Source of the DNA: Chitinophagaceae bacterium
GTDB taxonomy: Bacteria; Bacteroidota; Bacteroidia; Chitinophagales; Chitinophagaceae
DNA length: 64,000 nt
Assembly (NCBI GenBank): GCA_019752045.1
Contig: JAIEMP010000009.1
Location: 80,569 to 144,568 of the forward strand
Direction: 5' to 3'
Part shown: positions 1-9,549 of the stretch, one piece after another
How positions within the stretch are numbered: the first letter of the stretch is position 1
Layout: each line of letters opens with the position of its first letter
The notes under the pieces: model-generated
Told to the model about the DNA's origin: nothing
What the model saw: the letters and a program-made list of their open reading frames with translations, nothing else
Databases searched by the model: none
Translations under genes and position numbers: made by a program

Positions 1-360
1 ATTATACCTCGTTTTTAAAAACTGAGGCATGGTGTAAATCTTATTCTTTAAATACACGGGCATGAACCAGACAGCAATAATGATCAACGCCAATGCAGCG
101 ATCCATTCGTAAGCTGCAACTGCAATACCTACAAAATAACCGTTACCACTCATGCCGATAAATTGTTCTGCGGAAATATTAGAGGCAATTAATGAGGCTC
201 CAATTGCCCACCATGTAAGTGAACCTTCAGCTAAAAAATAATCATGTGAAGCGGAAATGGTAGCTTTCTTTTTCTTATTGTACACCCAGTAACCATAACC
301 GGCCACAAGAATAAAATAAAAAACGAAGATGAGAATGTCTAAGCCAGATAAACTGTTCAT
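1..360 (-). CDS. Sodium/solute symporter (SSS family), N-terminal part
   Basis: The first 120 codons of a protein that runs off the window. It starts MNSLSGLDILIFVFYF with a first membrane segment, then a short basic loop (NKKKKA), then ADHYF-type SSS signature residues (HDYFLAEGSLTWWAIGAS) and NISAEQFIGMSG, which are typical of the sodium/glucose transporter group. SSS proteins couple Na+ entry to sugar uptake across the inner membrane. As the last visible gene of the arabinose operon, 76 bp after araA, it is probably the arabinose importer, but the substrate is inferred from context only. The rest of the protein is not in the window. Confidence 0.85.
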   Translation of the reverse strand, partial: MNSLSGLDILIFVFYFILVAGYGYWVYNKKKKATISASHDYFLAEGSLTWWAIGASLIASNISAEQFIGMSGNGYFVGIAVAAYEWIAALALIIIAVWFMPVYLKNKIYTMPQFLKTRYN

Positions 361-436
361 TGGCAAGTTTTAGGTTTTGAAGAATATGATCGTTATTTAA
401 AATATTTAAATCTATGAATAAAAACTATTAATTGAA

Positions 437-1927
437 CTACTTATAAAAAACTTGATTCCATCGCAGCTCATTTTTGAATTGATAGAGGTCGGTTTGCTTA
501 CCGATGCGAACATATTCGATCCCGGCCATCTCAGCAAAGTCTTCCATGTGTTCTGATGTAAGGTTCTGACTATAGCCTGTATGATGCGCCCCGCCTGCCA
601 AGATCCATGCTGCGCAACCATCATTCATATTTGGATAAGGTTTCCACAACACCCGTGCAACAGGAAGTTTGGGCAAATCAGCCACAGGTGCCACTGCTTC
701 CACTTCATTAACTAACATTCGGAAGCGGTTGCCCATATCTACAACTGATGCATTGAGTGCAGCACCTGCGGCTACATTAAATACCAAACGAACAGGATCT
801 TCTTTTCCTCCAATACCCAACGGATGAATTTCGCAACTGGGTTTTCCATCGGCAATACTTTCGCAGATCTCCAACATGTGTGAACCAAGTACCAACGGAT
901 TCTTCGGATCGAAATGATAGGTGTAATCTTCCATAAAACTGTTACCACCTTTCAATCCTGTGCCCATTACTTTCATTGCCCGTACAAGTGCTGCCGTTTT
1001 CCAATCGCCTTCGCCGGCAAAACCATAACCCTTACCCATCAAACGTTGTGCAGCAATACCCGGTAATTGTTTCATACCATGCAGGTCTTCAAACGTATCG
1101 CTAAAGCCTTTGAAATTTCCATGTTCTAAAAAGTATTGCAAGCCAAGTTCAATTCGTGCAGCTTCACGTAAGGACTGATATTGATTACCATCTTTCTTTA
1201 AAGATGCAACAACATTGTAGGTATCAAAATATTCCTGTGTGAGTTGATCGATTGCTGCATCACTTACTTCATTGATTACTTTTACTAAATCACCAATGCC
1301 ATGTGTATTTACACTGTAACCAAATTTCATTTCTGCTTCCACTTTATCGCCATCGGTTACAGCAACATAACGCATGTTATCGCCAAAGCGAACAAAGCGT
1401 GCACCTTGTGAATCATTCCAACCCGCTGCAGCTCTCGCCCATGTGTTGATGCGATCCAAAACATTCGGATCCTGCCAGTGACCAACTACTACCTTACGCT
1501 TCAACTTCATGCGACTCATGATAAAACCAAACTCTCTGTCGCCATGTGCACTCTGATTAAGGTTCATGAAATCCATATCAATTTCACTCCAAGGAATATC
1601 CCGGTTGAATTGTGTATGCAGATGAAGCAATGGTTTCTGAAGAATACTCAACCCTCTGATCCACATTTTTGCCGGTGAAAATGTATGCATCCATGTAATG
1701 ATACCGATGCAATTTGTTGTAGTATTTGCTGCTGCACAAACGGCATAGATCTCTTCCGGCGATTTCACCGTTGGTTTAAATACTACTGTTACCGGAATGA
1801 CTGATGCATTATTCAATGACGTTGCGATCTCTTGTGAATGGATGGCCACCTGTTTCAATGTTTCCTCACCATATAAATCCTGACTGCCGGTTACAAACCA
1901 AACTTCTGATTGTTTTAATGTGTTCAT
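437..1927 (-). CDS. araA: L-arabinose isomerase
   Basis: Converts L-arabinose to L-ribulose in the cytoplasm, the first step of the isomerase pathway. The 496-aa length is normal for AraA. The four metal/catalytic residues fall at the same numbers as in the Escherichia coli enzyme or one off: E306 (GFAGEGDW), E333 (FMEDYTYHF), H350 (LGSHMLEI) and H449 (GGAHHTGYS). The start [16 protein letters not shown] is the usual N-terminus. It follows the GH127 gene by 38 bp and precedes the symporter, so extracellular hydrolysis, uptake and isomerisation are encoded together. No frameshift or missing motif was seen. Confidence 0.97.
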   Translation of the reverse strand: MNTLKQSEVWFVTGSQDLYGEETLKQVAIHSQEIATSLNNASVIPVTVVFKPTVKSPEEIYAVCAAANTTTNCIGIITWMHTFSPAKMWIRGLSILQKPLLHLHTQFNRDIPWSEIDMDFMNLNQSAHGDREFGFIMSRMKLKRKVVVGHWQDPNVLDRINTWARAAAGWNDSQGARFVRFGDNMRYVAVTDGDKVEAEMKFGYSVNTHGIGDLVKVINEVSDAAIDQLTQEYFDTYNVVASLKKDGNQYQSLREAARIELGLQYFLEHGNFKGFSDTFEDLHGMKQLPGIAAQRLMGKGYGFAGEGDWKTAALVRAMKVMGTGLKGGNSFMEDYTYHFDPKNPLVLGSHMLEICESIADGKPSCEIHPLGIGGKEDPVRLVFNVAAGAALNASVVDMGNRFRMLVNEVEAVAPVADLPKLPVARVLWKPYPNMNDGCAAWILAGGAHHTGYSQNLTSEHMEDFAEMAGIEYVRIGKQTDLYQFKNELRWNQVFYK

Positions 1928-1965
1928 GTTAATTGGTTAAGATGTAGAGCTTACTTAGTTGATTA

Positions 1966-3972
1966 TTATTTGGGTAAAATATCAATGTCTTTGATTTTTT
2001 CAGGGAACCATACCATCATTTCGCCCTTGCCTCTGTTGGCCCATGCATAATAAGGAATGGCAACAAATGGCTGCTTCACTGTTTTTACTTCCGTATCGTT
2101 AATGATGATTGCATTCGCTTCAGCTTTGAGCGTCATAACTCCATTTAATAATGCAGGTTGAAATTCAGTTGTAAAAGATGTGGCAGCAGGCAGAATTAGA
2201 TTGGCGGCCCTGCCATTGTTATCGGCCCACTCAGCACAATACATGATTGGCCCCCGTTGCAACGCAACTTTACCACTATTCTCTTTGAGCTGCTCATTGG
2301 CAATTACACGACGAACTTCCATTGGCAGCTTTACTTCTACTACGTCATTTTTTTTCCATGTTCTGTTGAGCACTGCATAACCGGATACCATTTCATATGC
2401 TGCAGCTTTGCCATTTACAAAGATTTGAATGTTGGAATTTGAAGGAGATTGAAATGCATAGAGATCGGAAGGAATTGCAACATTCATCGCCCAACCCGGA
2501 ATACGCATTTTTAGTGTGAAAGGGATTGTTCCTTTTTTGGGCGATACAATAAACTTCAGATCACCATTCCACGGATAATTATTTTGTTGTGCAATATCAA
2601 CTGCCTTTCCTTCAAAATTAAGTGTTGAATTACTGTTGATGAATAAATTCACAAATACTTCGTTTCCTTTTTGTGCATAGATATAACCGGGTACAGAAGG
2701 AAGTAATCTTGTCATGTTGGTTGGACAGCAGGAGCAATCAAACCAACCGGAACGTTCGCCTTCCATATCCTTATGCAAAGAATGATTTTTGATCTGCATG
2801 GCGTTTGTGTAGAAAAATGATTTGCCATCTAACCCAACACCGGAGATCAATCCATTGTATAATATTTTTTCGAGCACATCAATATACTTTGAGTCGCCAT
2901 GTAGCTGAAACATACGCTGGTTCCAGTACACATTTGCAATGGCTGCGCATGTTTCGTTGTACGCAGTTGCGTTTGGCAATTCATAATTATCACCATAGCG
3001 TTCACCCGAACCAACTGCTCCTGCTCCGCCTTGTACATAAATTTTTTTTGTAACCATGTTGGTCCAGATGCTGTCAATTGCTTTGAGCATTACTTCATCA
3101 CCTGTTAACGCAGCAATATCGGCAACGGCTGCATACAAATAACCTGCACGTACAGCATGGCCAATAGCTTCTTTCTGTTCTGCAACAGGAATATGATCCT
3201 GCCAGTATGCACCACTTTTCCAGGGGTCTTTATTCTTTGCATCATAGCCGGCGAAATGCCCCCGCTCTTCAATAAAATATTTTGCTGTTGTTACATACTC
3301 CTGCTTACCTGTAATGCGGAATAACTTTACCAAACCCATTTCAATTACCTGATGACCGGGCGCTACATGCAGTTTATCTTTTCCAAAAACAGAACATACA
3401 AGGTCTGCATTTTTTAATGCGATGTTTAACAGATTGCGTTTACCGGTTGCTGCAAAATGTGCAGCAGCTGCTTCGTATAAATGACCTGAGTTGTATAACT
3501 CGTGACTTAGCTCCCGTTCTTTTTCCCAACGTTTGGCACCGGCCCAAACATGCGGCTTGGTTGGATCAATGGTTCTTGCTGTATACAAATAACCATCCGG
3601 CTCCTGTGCTTTCGCAATTTTATCAATCAATGAATCAATATAGATTTCTAATTTTTTATCGGGGAATAAACTCAGCGAGAATGAAGCGCCTTCAATCGTT
3701 TTATAAATATCTGTATCATCAAACGGATAAATGGTGCAGAATTTTCCGCTCTTTGCTGCAGCCATTTCAAAATTCTTTAAACGACCTGTGCGTTCGCAGC
3801 GCTCAAACGATGCCGGAATTGTTACGGTATGATTGATCTTGATGCGTGGCAACCAAAAATTATCGGAGAGCTGCACACTTGTAAATGAAACTGGTTTGTA
3901 CGGATAATCCTTTTGCTGTGCAGATGTTTCGATACCATACAACATTATAAGCGACAACAATAGTTTCTTCAT
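1966..3972 (-). CDS. GH127 beta-L-arabinofuranosidase (DUF1680 family)
   Basis: A 668-aa secreted protein with a signal peptide (MKKLLLSLIMLYGIETSAQ). The family cleaves beta-L-arabinofuranosides, as in plant hydroxyproline-rich glycoproteins and pectin side chains. The family's Glu/Cys zinc site is visible: a Glu and Cys in TAYNETCAAIAN and the Cys cluster in WFDCSCCPTNMTR. A beta-sandwich C-terminal half follows the alpha/alpha barrel. It lies 11 bp downstream of araD and upstream of araA. Its presence widens the locus from alpha-linked arabinan to beta-linked arabinose. Exact substrate is inferred from the family. Confidence 0.88.
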   Translation of the reverse strand: MKKLLLSLIMLYGIETSAQQKDYPYKPVSFTSVQLSDNFWLPRIKINHTVTIPASFERCERTGRLKNFEMAAAKSGKFCTIYPFDDTDIYKTIEGASFSLSLFPDKKLEIYIDSLIDKIAKAQEPDGYLYTARTIDPTKPHVWAGAKRWEKERELSHELYNSGHLYEAAAAHFAATGKRNLLNIALKNADLVCSVFGKDKLHVAPGHQVIEMGLVKLFRITGKQEYVTTAKYFIEERGHFAGYDAKNKDPWKSGAYWQDHIPVAEQKEAIGHAVRAGYLYAAVADIAALTGDEVMLKAIDSIWTNMVTKKIYVQGGAGAVGSGERYGDNYELPNATAYNETCAAIANVYWNQRMFQLHGDSKYIDVLEKILYNGLISGVGLDGKSFFYTNAMQIKNHSLHKDMEGERSGWFDCSCCPTNMTRLLPSVPGYIYAQKGNEVFVNLFINSNSTLNFEGKAVDIAQQNNYPWNGDLKFIVSPKKGTIPFTLKMRIPGWAMNVAIPSDLYAFQSPSNSNIQIFVNGKAAAYEMVSGYAVLNRTWKKNDVVEVKLPMEVRRVIANEQLKENSGKVALQRGPIMYCAEWADNNGRAANLILPAATSFTTEFQPALLNGVMTLKAEANAIIINDTEVKTVKQPFVAIPYYAWANRGKGEMMVWFPEKIKDIDILPK

Positions 3973-3983
3973 GATGTTGATTT

Positions 3984-4706
3984 TTATATTTGTCCGTAAT
4001 AACTATCCGGCCCGTGTTTACGTTCGTAATGTTTTTGCCGGATGGAATCTTTTAGTCTTGGTGCATTTGGATTGATCTGTTCAGTAAGCAACGACGTTTG
4101 TGCAATAAACTCCAGCACTGCACTGTTGTGAACTGCTTTCGCTGCATTCTTACCCCAGGTGAATGGTGCATGATTACCCACTAAGATCATTTCCACTTCT
4201 TCATAACTCAATCCACGATCTTTAAAGCAATTGAGAATTTGAAAACCTGTTTCGTATTCATAATTTCCTTTGATCATGTCATCACTCATGGGAGCTGCAC
4301 ATGGAATATCAACAGTGTTATAATCAGCATGTGTTGTACCGAAGATGGGAATATCCCTTTGCGATTGCGCCCATGCTGTTGCGTAAGTTGAATGTGTGTG
4401 AACAATGCCACCGACCTTTTCCCAATGCTTGTACAGCACTGCATGTGTTTTTGTATCGGATGAAGGGCGAAATGTGCCTTCCACTGTGTTTGCATCAAAA
4501 TCAACAATCACCATTTTGTCAGGCGACAGATCTTCGTATGGAACACCACTTGGTTTAATGGCGAATACGCCTAAGCTTCTATCTACGGCACTTACGTTTC
4601 CGAATGTAAACAGCACCAACCCTAATTTGGGTAACAGCATATTTGCTTCGTATGCTTCTTCCTGTATGCGACTATACTTACTCATAAAATTTTGTTTGCC
4701 ATTCAT
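3984..4706 (-). CDS. araD: L-ribulose-5-phosphate 4-epimerase
   Basis: Converts L-ribulose 5-phosphate to D-xylulose 5-phosphate, the last step before the pentose phosphate pathway. It is a class II aldolase/epimerase fold: the zinc-binding HTHS (VHTHSTYATAWAQ), the later GTTHADY His, and the substrate loop GNVSAVDR are all present. Two starts are possible: the listed one (240 aa) and an internal Met at 4685 (MSKYSRIQEEAYEAN, 233 aa), which is closer to the usual 231-aa length. The gene is separated from araB by 179 bp that contain two inverted repeats. Confidence 0.95.
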   Translation of the reverse strand: MNGKQNFMSKYSRIQEEAYEANMLLPKLGLVLFTFGNVSAVDRSLGVFAIKPSGVPYEDLSPDKMVIVDFDANTVEGTFRPSSDTKTHAVLYKHWEKVGGIVHTHSTYATAWAQSQRDIPIFGTTHADYNTVDIPCAAPMSDDMIKGNYEYETGFQILNCFKDRGLSYEEVEMILVGNHAPFTWGKNAAKAVHNSAVLEFIAQTSLLTEQINPNAPRLKDSIRQKHYERKHGPDSYYGQI

Positions 4707-4776
4707 TCAAATCTGCGTTAAGAGAGTATCTAATTAACAGATAACTTTTCGACCACCCTTATGTGCTTTGTGCATA

Positions 4777-4837
4777 CTTTGAGTTCTTTGTGTAACATTT
4801 TTCTTCATCATTCTATAGTATCACAAAGAACTCAAAG
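4777..4837. repeat. 16-bp perfect inverted repeat between araB and araD
   Basis: CTTTGAGTTCTTTGTG at 4777-4792 is repeated as its exact reverse complement at 4822-4837 with a 29-nt loop. The sequence belongs to the 'accacaaagaacacaaag'-like intergenic family that recurs near 39.0, 39.9 and 40.7 kb. In the arabinose transcript it would fold into a strong hairpin. No U-run follows, so it does not look like a standard terminator. Confidence 0.75.
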
Positions 4838-4857
4838 AAGTGACTCCGTCTGTTATT

Positions 4858-4879
4858 CGTCCGACGAGGGCGTCTGACG
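4858..4879. repeat. Dispersed palindrome CGTCCGACG-family, copy 1
   Basis: Arms CGTCCGACG and CGTCTGACG (one mismatch) around an AGGG loop. Other copies are at 38976-38997, 39126-39146 and 58156-58177. Here a further TCAGACG at 4886-4892, overlapping the araB stop, can pair with the right half, so two alternative hairpins are possible just after araB. Confidence 0.8.
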
Positions 4880-4885
4880 AGTTTA

Positions 4886-6583
4886 TCAGACGAAAGATTC
4901 AACTGACTGTTCTATTGTTTGCTCTTCCATAAATGCACCCACTTCTTTATATTTCTCATAACGGTGTTGGTAAACCGCTACACGATCAGGGTTGGGATGA
5001 TACTCGTTATCAAAGCCCTGCCCCATTGCCTGCATGGCATCTTCCACTTTACTGTACACTCCACCAACCGTTGCTGCAAACATTGCAGCGCCCAATGCAC
5101 AGGTTTGTTCACTCGTATGAATTTTGATAGGCATGTTCATCACATCCGCCATCATTTGCATAATGAAGGGTGATTTTTTTGCAACACCACCCAGACCAAT
5201 TAAACCTTTCACGGGAATACCTTGCTCAACAAAACGCTCTACAATTGCTTTTGCACCAAAGCAGGTTGATTCAACTACTGCTCTGAACATTCTCACTGCA
5301 TCACTTCCAAGATCAAGTCCGGTAATTGATGCCGTTAATAATTGATTGGCATCAGGTGTTCTTCTACCATTGAACCAATCAACAGCCAGTTCACTGTGTT
5401 CATCTATTTCTAATTGTTCTGCCAGCTTACTTAATTGCGGGATGATGGCATCTTCTGTTTCGCTGATGAGTTTTGCTTTTGTTGCATCATCAACCAAAGT
5501 TGATTTCGACAATATCTGTTGCAAGGGCCATGTAAGTAAACGTTTGTACCATGCATATGCATCACCAAATGCAGATTGACCAGCTTCCAACCCGATCATT
5601 CCGGGAATAACGGAGCCGGGTACCTGCCCGCAAATTCCTTTGATGAGTTTTCCTTCCACATCTTCTGCTGGCACTACCATCATATCACAAGTGGAAGTGC
5701 CCATTACTTTGCTTAAGTAATAAGGTTCAATTTGTCCACCCACTGCACCCATGTGTGCATCATAAGCGCCAACACCAATGACTGTTGTTTCAGGTAAACC
5801 TAAACGTGTTGCCCATTCTTTGGTAATAGTGCCTACAGATTGATCAGCAGGGTATGTGTCTTTGAATAAACGATCTGTAAAACCATCGAGCAATGGATCG
5901 AGTGATGCAAAGAATTCATTGGGTGGAAGTCCGCCCCACTCTTTTGCCCATAATATCTTATGACCTGCAGAACAGACCCCACGTTTCATTTGATGCACAT
6001 CTGTTCCGCCAGCTAATAGGAATGGAATCCAATCGCAATGCTCAACAAATGAATAAATACTGTTTCTTACTTTTTCATCTGCACGTAATACACGCAGGAG
6101 TTTTGCCCAGAACCATTCGCTTGAATAAATACCACCAACAAACTGCAAATAGTTTGTATCAAATTTTTCTGCATGTGCATTGATCTCTGCTGCTTCACCA
6201 ACACCGGTATGATCTTTCCACAACACAAACATGGCGTTGGGATTTTCTTCAAAGCCAGGAGTTAATGCAAGCGGTGTTCCTGTTTTATCAACAGCAACAG
6301 GTGTTGATCCTGTTGTATCAACAGACAATGCTTTCACCTTTGCTGCAATAGCATGGCCAACCTTTGCCACACATTCTTTAATGGTTGCTTCCAATCCTTC
6401 TACATAATCCAATGGATGTTGGCGAAATTGGTTTTCATTTACATTGCAGTACAACTGCTTTTCCCATCTTGGATAATAAAACACTGCCGAAGCAAGTTCT
6501 TCACCATTAGCCGCATTCACAAGAATGGTTCGTACAGAATCTGATCCATAATCAACCCCAATTACATATGCTTCCATACTCAT
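4886..6583 (-). CDS. araB: Ribulokinase
   Basis: Phosphorylates L-ribulose with ATP to L-ribulose 5-phosphate. FGGY carbohydrate-kinase fold: N-terminal phosphate loop VIGVDYGSDSVRTILV, the central KVMGTSTCDMM region, and C-terminal ATP-site glycines (GLIGLGGVAKKSPFIMQ and CALGAAMFAATVGG). The 565-aa length matches AraB rather than the shorter xylulokinases. It follows transaldolase by 37 bp in the same operon. An in-frame upstream Met pair (MSMEAYVIG) leaves the start uncertain by two codons. Confidence 0.95.
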   Translation of the reverse strand: MSMEAYVIGVDYGSDSVRTILVNAANGEELASAVFYYPRWEKQLYCNVNENQFRQHPLDYVEGLEATIKECVAKVGHAIAAKVKALSVDTTGSTPVAVDKTGTPLALTPGFEENPNAMFVLWKDHTGVGEAAEINAHAEKFDTNYLQFVGGIYSSEWFWAKLLRVLRADEKVRNSIYSFVEHCDWIPFLLAGGTDVHQMKRGVCSAGHKILWAKEWGGLPPNEFFASLDPLLDGFTDRLFKDTYPADQSVGTITKEWATRLGLPETTVIGVGAYDAHMGAVGGQIEPYYLSKVMGTSTCDMMVVPAEDVEGKLIKGICGQVPGSVIPGMIGLEAGQSAFGDAYAWYKRLLTWPLQQILSKSTLVDDATKAKLISETEDAIIPQLSKLAEQLEIDEHSELAVDWFNGRRTPDANQLLTASITGLDLGSDAVRMFRAVVESTCFGAKAIVERFVEQGIPVKGLIGLGGVAKKSPFIMQMMADVMNMPIKIHTSEQTCALGAAMFAATVGGVYSKVEDAMQAMGQGFDNEYHPNPDRVAVYQHRYEKYKEVGAFMEEQTIEQSVESFV

Positions 6584-6620
6584 AAAATCTCATTATAAAA
6601 TCAAACATTATCAAATTGCC

Positions 6621-7274
6621 TTACTGCATTTTTTTTGAATCTTCTAAAAACTTGGCTAACCCAATATCTGTTAACGGATGTTTTAATAATCCGAGAATAG
6701 AATCTAACGGACAGGTACAAACATGTGCACCCATTTCGGCAGCAGTAATTATATGATTCACATTGCGGATGGATGCAGCCAGTATTTCTGATTCAAATCC
6801 CTGAATAGCATAAATGTTTGCGATCTGTTGGATGAGTTGCATACCATCCCAACCGCCATCATCAATACGACCAACAAACGGAGAGATATAAGTTGCCCCC
6901 GCCTTAGCAGCAAGAATAGCCTGACCTGCAGAAAAAATCAATGTACAATTAGTACGAATCCCATTATCGGTAAACCATTTGATTGCTTTAATGCCATCTT
7001 TAATCATCGGCACTTTTACCACAATATTTGGATGTAATGCTGCTAACACTTTTCCTTCAGCAATAATTCCGTTATAGTCTGTTGCAATTACTTCTGCACT
7101 GATGTCGCCTTCAACCATTTCACAAATGGTTTTGTAATGTTGCTGTATCGCTGCTTCGCCTTTGATGCCTTCTTTCGCCATTAACGATGGATTGGTAGTA
7201 ACACCATCCAGTATTCCGAGTTCGTTTGCTTCTTTGATCTGTGCAAGATTAGCTGTGTCAATAAAAAATTTCAT
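6621..7274 (-). CDS. Transaldolase-like protein (TalC/F6P aldolase subfamily)
   Basis: 217-aa single-domain TIM barrel of the short transaldolase family. The Schiff-base lysine lies in VVKVPM and the family sequence [13 protein letters not shown] is near the N-terminus. In the arabinose operon it would recycle xylulose-5-P-derived sugars through the non-oxidative pentose phosphate pathway. Members of this subfamily can be true transaldolases or fructose-6-phosphate aldolases, and the sequence alone does not decide which. It sits between the epimerase lipoprotein and araB with short gaps of 18 and 37 bp. Confidence 0.9.
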   Translation of the reverse strand: MKFFIDTANLAQIKEANELGILDGVTTNPSLMAKEGIKGEAAIQQHYKTICEMVEGDISAEVIATDYNGIIAEGKVLAALHPNIVVKVPMIKDGIKAIKWFTDNGIRTNCTLIFSAGQAILAAKAGATYISPFVGRIDDGGWDGMQLIQQIANIYAIQGFESEILAASIRNVNHIITAAEMGAHVCTCPLDSILGLLKHPLTDIGLAKFLEDSKKMQ

Positions 7275-7292
7275 GTTGTTATTGAGATTAAA

Positions 7293-8426
7293 TTAGTTAA
7301 CTGAGACTTTATATTTTGTTACGGTATGATATTTTTCGCCCGGTTTCAACAAGGTTGATGGAAACGCAGGCTTATTGGGTGAATCAGGAAAATGCTGTGT
7401 TTCCAAACAAAGACCTGTGTGCAGGTTGATGGATTTTCCATCACTTGTTTTAATGGTACCATCGAGGAAGTTGCCAGAATAGAATTGCAGGCCCGGTTCT
7501 GTTGTAAATACTTCCAGCTTTCGACCACTTACTGAATCTGATAAAGTTGCAACCAATTCAAGATCGCTTCCATTACGTGTCAACACAAAATTGTGATCGT
7601 AACCACCTTCAACCGCTGCAATACGTTCACCAATTTTATGTGGTTGTAAAAAATCGAATGCTGTTCCATTTACATCTTTCAATTCACCGGTTGGAATTAA
7701 TCCTGCATCAACGGGTGTGTACTTGCTTGCATTGATCTGTAATTGATGATCAAGAATGGTATTGTTTACATCACCAGTTAAGTTGAAATAACTGTGGTTA
7801 GTTAAATTCACAACCGTTGCTTTATCTGTTTCTGCAGAATACTCAATCAACAACTCATTCTCATCAGTAAGCGTATAAACAACAGTGATGTTCAGATTAC
7901 CGGGATAACCTTCTTCGCCATCCTTACTTAAATATGTAAGCGTTAATGAAGCAGTACTGTCTGAAGGCGTTGCATCCCAAACCACTTTATCGTAGCCTTT
8001 GTTGCCACCATGCAAATGATTTTCACCATTGTTAGTTGCAAGCTGATAGATTGCGGTATCAATCTTAAACCTTCCTTTTGCAATGCGATTGCCATAGCGT
8101 CCAATGATTGCACCGAAGTATGGAGGCTTGGCAAGATATCCGCTCAGGCTATCGAAACCCAACACCACATTACTTTTGTTACCGTCTTTATCAGGTGTTA
8201 CCCATGATGTAACAATACCACCATAAGTAGTGATTTTTACCTGCACTCCATTTGCATTTGTTAATGTGTATAAATCAACCTGTTTGCCATCTGCTTCGCC
8301 CCAGGCAACTTTGGTAATTTTTTCATTAGCTGACGCTTCGCTTTTCTTTTCAGCATTGTCGCCACATGATGTGAGTGCGGCTGTTGTAATAGTTGTCATC
8401 AATATTAATTTTTTGAAATGATTCAT
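7293..8426 (-). CDS. galM: Aldose 1-epimerase, lipoprotein
   Basis: Interconverts alpha and beta anomers of free aldoses. The catalytic His and Glu contexts are present: NGENHLHGGNKGYDK, NHSYFNLTG and CLETQHFPDSPN. The N-terminus (MNHFKKLILMTTITTAALTSCGDN) is a lipoprotein signal with lipobox LTSC, so the enzyme acts in the periplasm or at the outer membrane, where it would feed anomers released by the glycosidases to the importer. 377 aa, normal for the Bacteroidota lipoprotein form. A strong hairpin lies just upstream at 8460-8519. Confidence 0.92.
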   Translation of the reverse strand: MNHFKKLILMTTITTAALTSCGDNAEKKSEASANEKITKVAWGEADGKQVDLYTLTNANGVQVKITTYGGIVTSWVTPDKDGNKSNVVLGFDSLSGYLAKPPYFGAIIGRYGNRIAKGRFKIDTAIYQLATNNGENHLHGGNKGYDKVVWDATPSDSTASLTLTYLSKDGEEGYPGNLNITVVYTLTDENELLIEYSAETDKATVVNLTNHSYFNLTGDVNNTILDHQLQINASKYTPVDAGLIPTGELKDVNGTAFDFLQPHKIGERIAAVEGGYDHNFVLTRNGSDLELVATLSDSVSGRKLEVFTTEPGLQFYSGNFLDGTIKTSDGKSINLHTGLCLETQHFPDSPNKPAFPSTLLKPGEKYHTVTKYKVSVN

Positions 8427-8459
8427 GTGTATATTTTTATTTTTTATTGGTCACATGGT

Positions 8460-8519
8460 ATATCCATTAAAATTATCATCACTGTTTGCATAAGCTAACT
8501 CGATAATTTTTATGGATAT
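8460..8519. repeat. 18-bp inverted repeat upstream of the epimerase gene
   Basis: ATATCCATTAAAATTATC at 8460-8477 and its reverse complement (17 of 18 matching) at 8502-8519, with a 24-nt loop, in the 107-bp gap between GH43 and the epimerase gene. AT-rich arms and no clear U-run. It could stabilise or process the polycistronic transcript, partially terminate it, or be a protein-binding site. Confidence 0.7.
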
Positions 8520-8533
8520 TTCATATGCTCGTT

Positions 8534-9544
8534 TTATTTTTTTAATGTTGGCCAGCCTTCGCTATCCCATTCAAGTTGGTTAATTAATAATTTTGAACGA
8601 CCCCTGTCTATCGCATCATATCCGTGATAGATAATATAGTCCTTACCATCGAAAGTATAAACTGAGTTGTGCCCTGCTCCAAACCATTCTTTCCCATCGC
8701 CTTGTACAATCAACGATCCACCATTGGAGGTCATAGGTACAGCATTTTTATCAAGATATGGACCGGTGATTGTTTTACTTCTTCCAACCACAACTTTGTA
8801 ATCACTTTTTTCTGCTCTGCAACAATAATCCCAGGAAACAAACAAGTAATAGTATTCTCCTTTCTTAAAAATATATGGTGCTTCAATAGCTGCATCACCT
8901 GCTGATGTATCGGCCATTCCAAATGTGCGGGGCCTTGCGGCAATGGTATACCACTGTTCGGGTTGTGCAATGGAAATAAGATCAGCATTGAGTTTCACCA
9001 ATTTCATTCCATTCCAGAATGAGCCAAAGCTGAGCCATGCTGTTTTGGTTTCATCAATAATTAGATTAGGATCAATAGCATTCCACATATCTCTACCGGG
9101 AACTGATTGTATCAGTTTGCCCATGTCGATCCACTTAAAATCAGGAGAGGATTGATTCAATGTTTTATTCACTGCAACGCCAATGCAGGAAGTGTTTTTG
9201 CCAAATGCCGATACAGAATAATAGAGATAATAGTTGCCGTTATGAAAACTGATATCCGGTGCCCATGTGTGACCTTTGTAACCGGGAATGGTTTCTACTG
9301 CCCACTTTGGCGGCATTGCAAAAACCGGTTTTTCTTTTCTCCAGTTTTCCATATCGGTTGATGAAAAAACAGATATCCCAAATCCTGTACAAAAAAGATA
9401 ATACGTATTTCCTTCTTTGATCATCACCGGATCGTGCACTGCTGTTTCTCTTGATGGTTTGATGGTGCCAACAGAATCGGGTTGCCGTTGTGCGTTTGCA
9501 AACAAGGAGGTGAAAAAAAGAATAAAAATCAGATTACTTTTCAT
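8534..9544 (-). CDS. GH43 arabinan-degrading glycosidase
   Basis: 336-aa secreted five-bladed propeller enzyme with signal peptide (MKSNLIFILFFTSLFANAQ). The GH43 acidic triad can be placed: Asp in AVHDPVMIKEG, Asp in TWAPDISFHNG and Glu in AAIEAPYIFKKG. The length and sequence fit arabinan endo-1,5-alpha-L-arabinanase or exo-arabinosidase types. It is the second GH43 of the locus and lacks the C-terminal domain of the longer one (11604-13088), so the two probably differ in attack mode. It starts 5 bp after the GH51 stop, which suggests translational coupling. Confidence 0.9.
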   Translation of the reverse strand: MKSNLIFILFFTSLFANAQRQPDSVGTIKPSRETAVHDPVMIKEGNTYYLFCTGFGISVFSSTDMENWRKEKPVFAMPPKWAVETIPGYKGHTWAPDISFHNGNYYLYYSVSAFGKNTSCIGVAVNKTLNQSSPDFKWIDMGKLIQSVPGRDMWNAIDPNLIIDETKTAWLSFGSFWNGMKLVKLNADLISIAQPEQWYTIAARPRTFGMADTSAGDAAIEAPYIFKKGEYYYLFVSWDYCCRAEKSDYKVVVGRSKTITGPYLDKNAVPMTSNGGSLIVQGDGKEWFGAGHNSVYTFDGKDYIIYHGYDAIDRGRSKLLINQLEWDSEGWPTLKK

Positions 9545-9549
9545 TTAAA

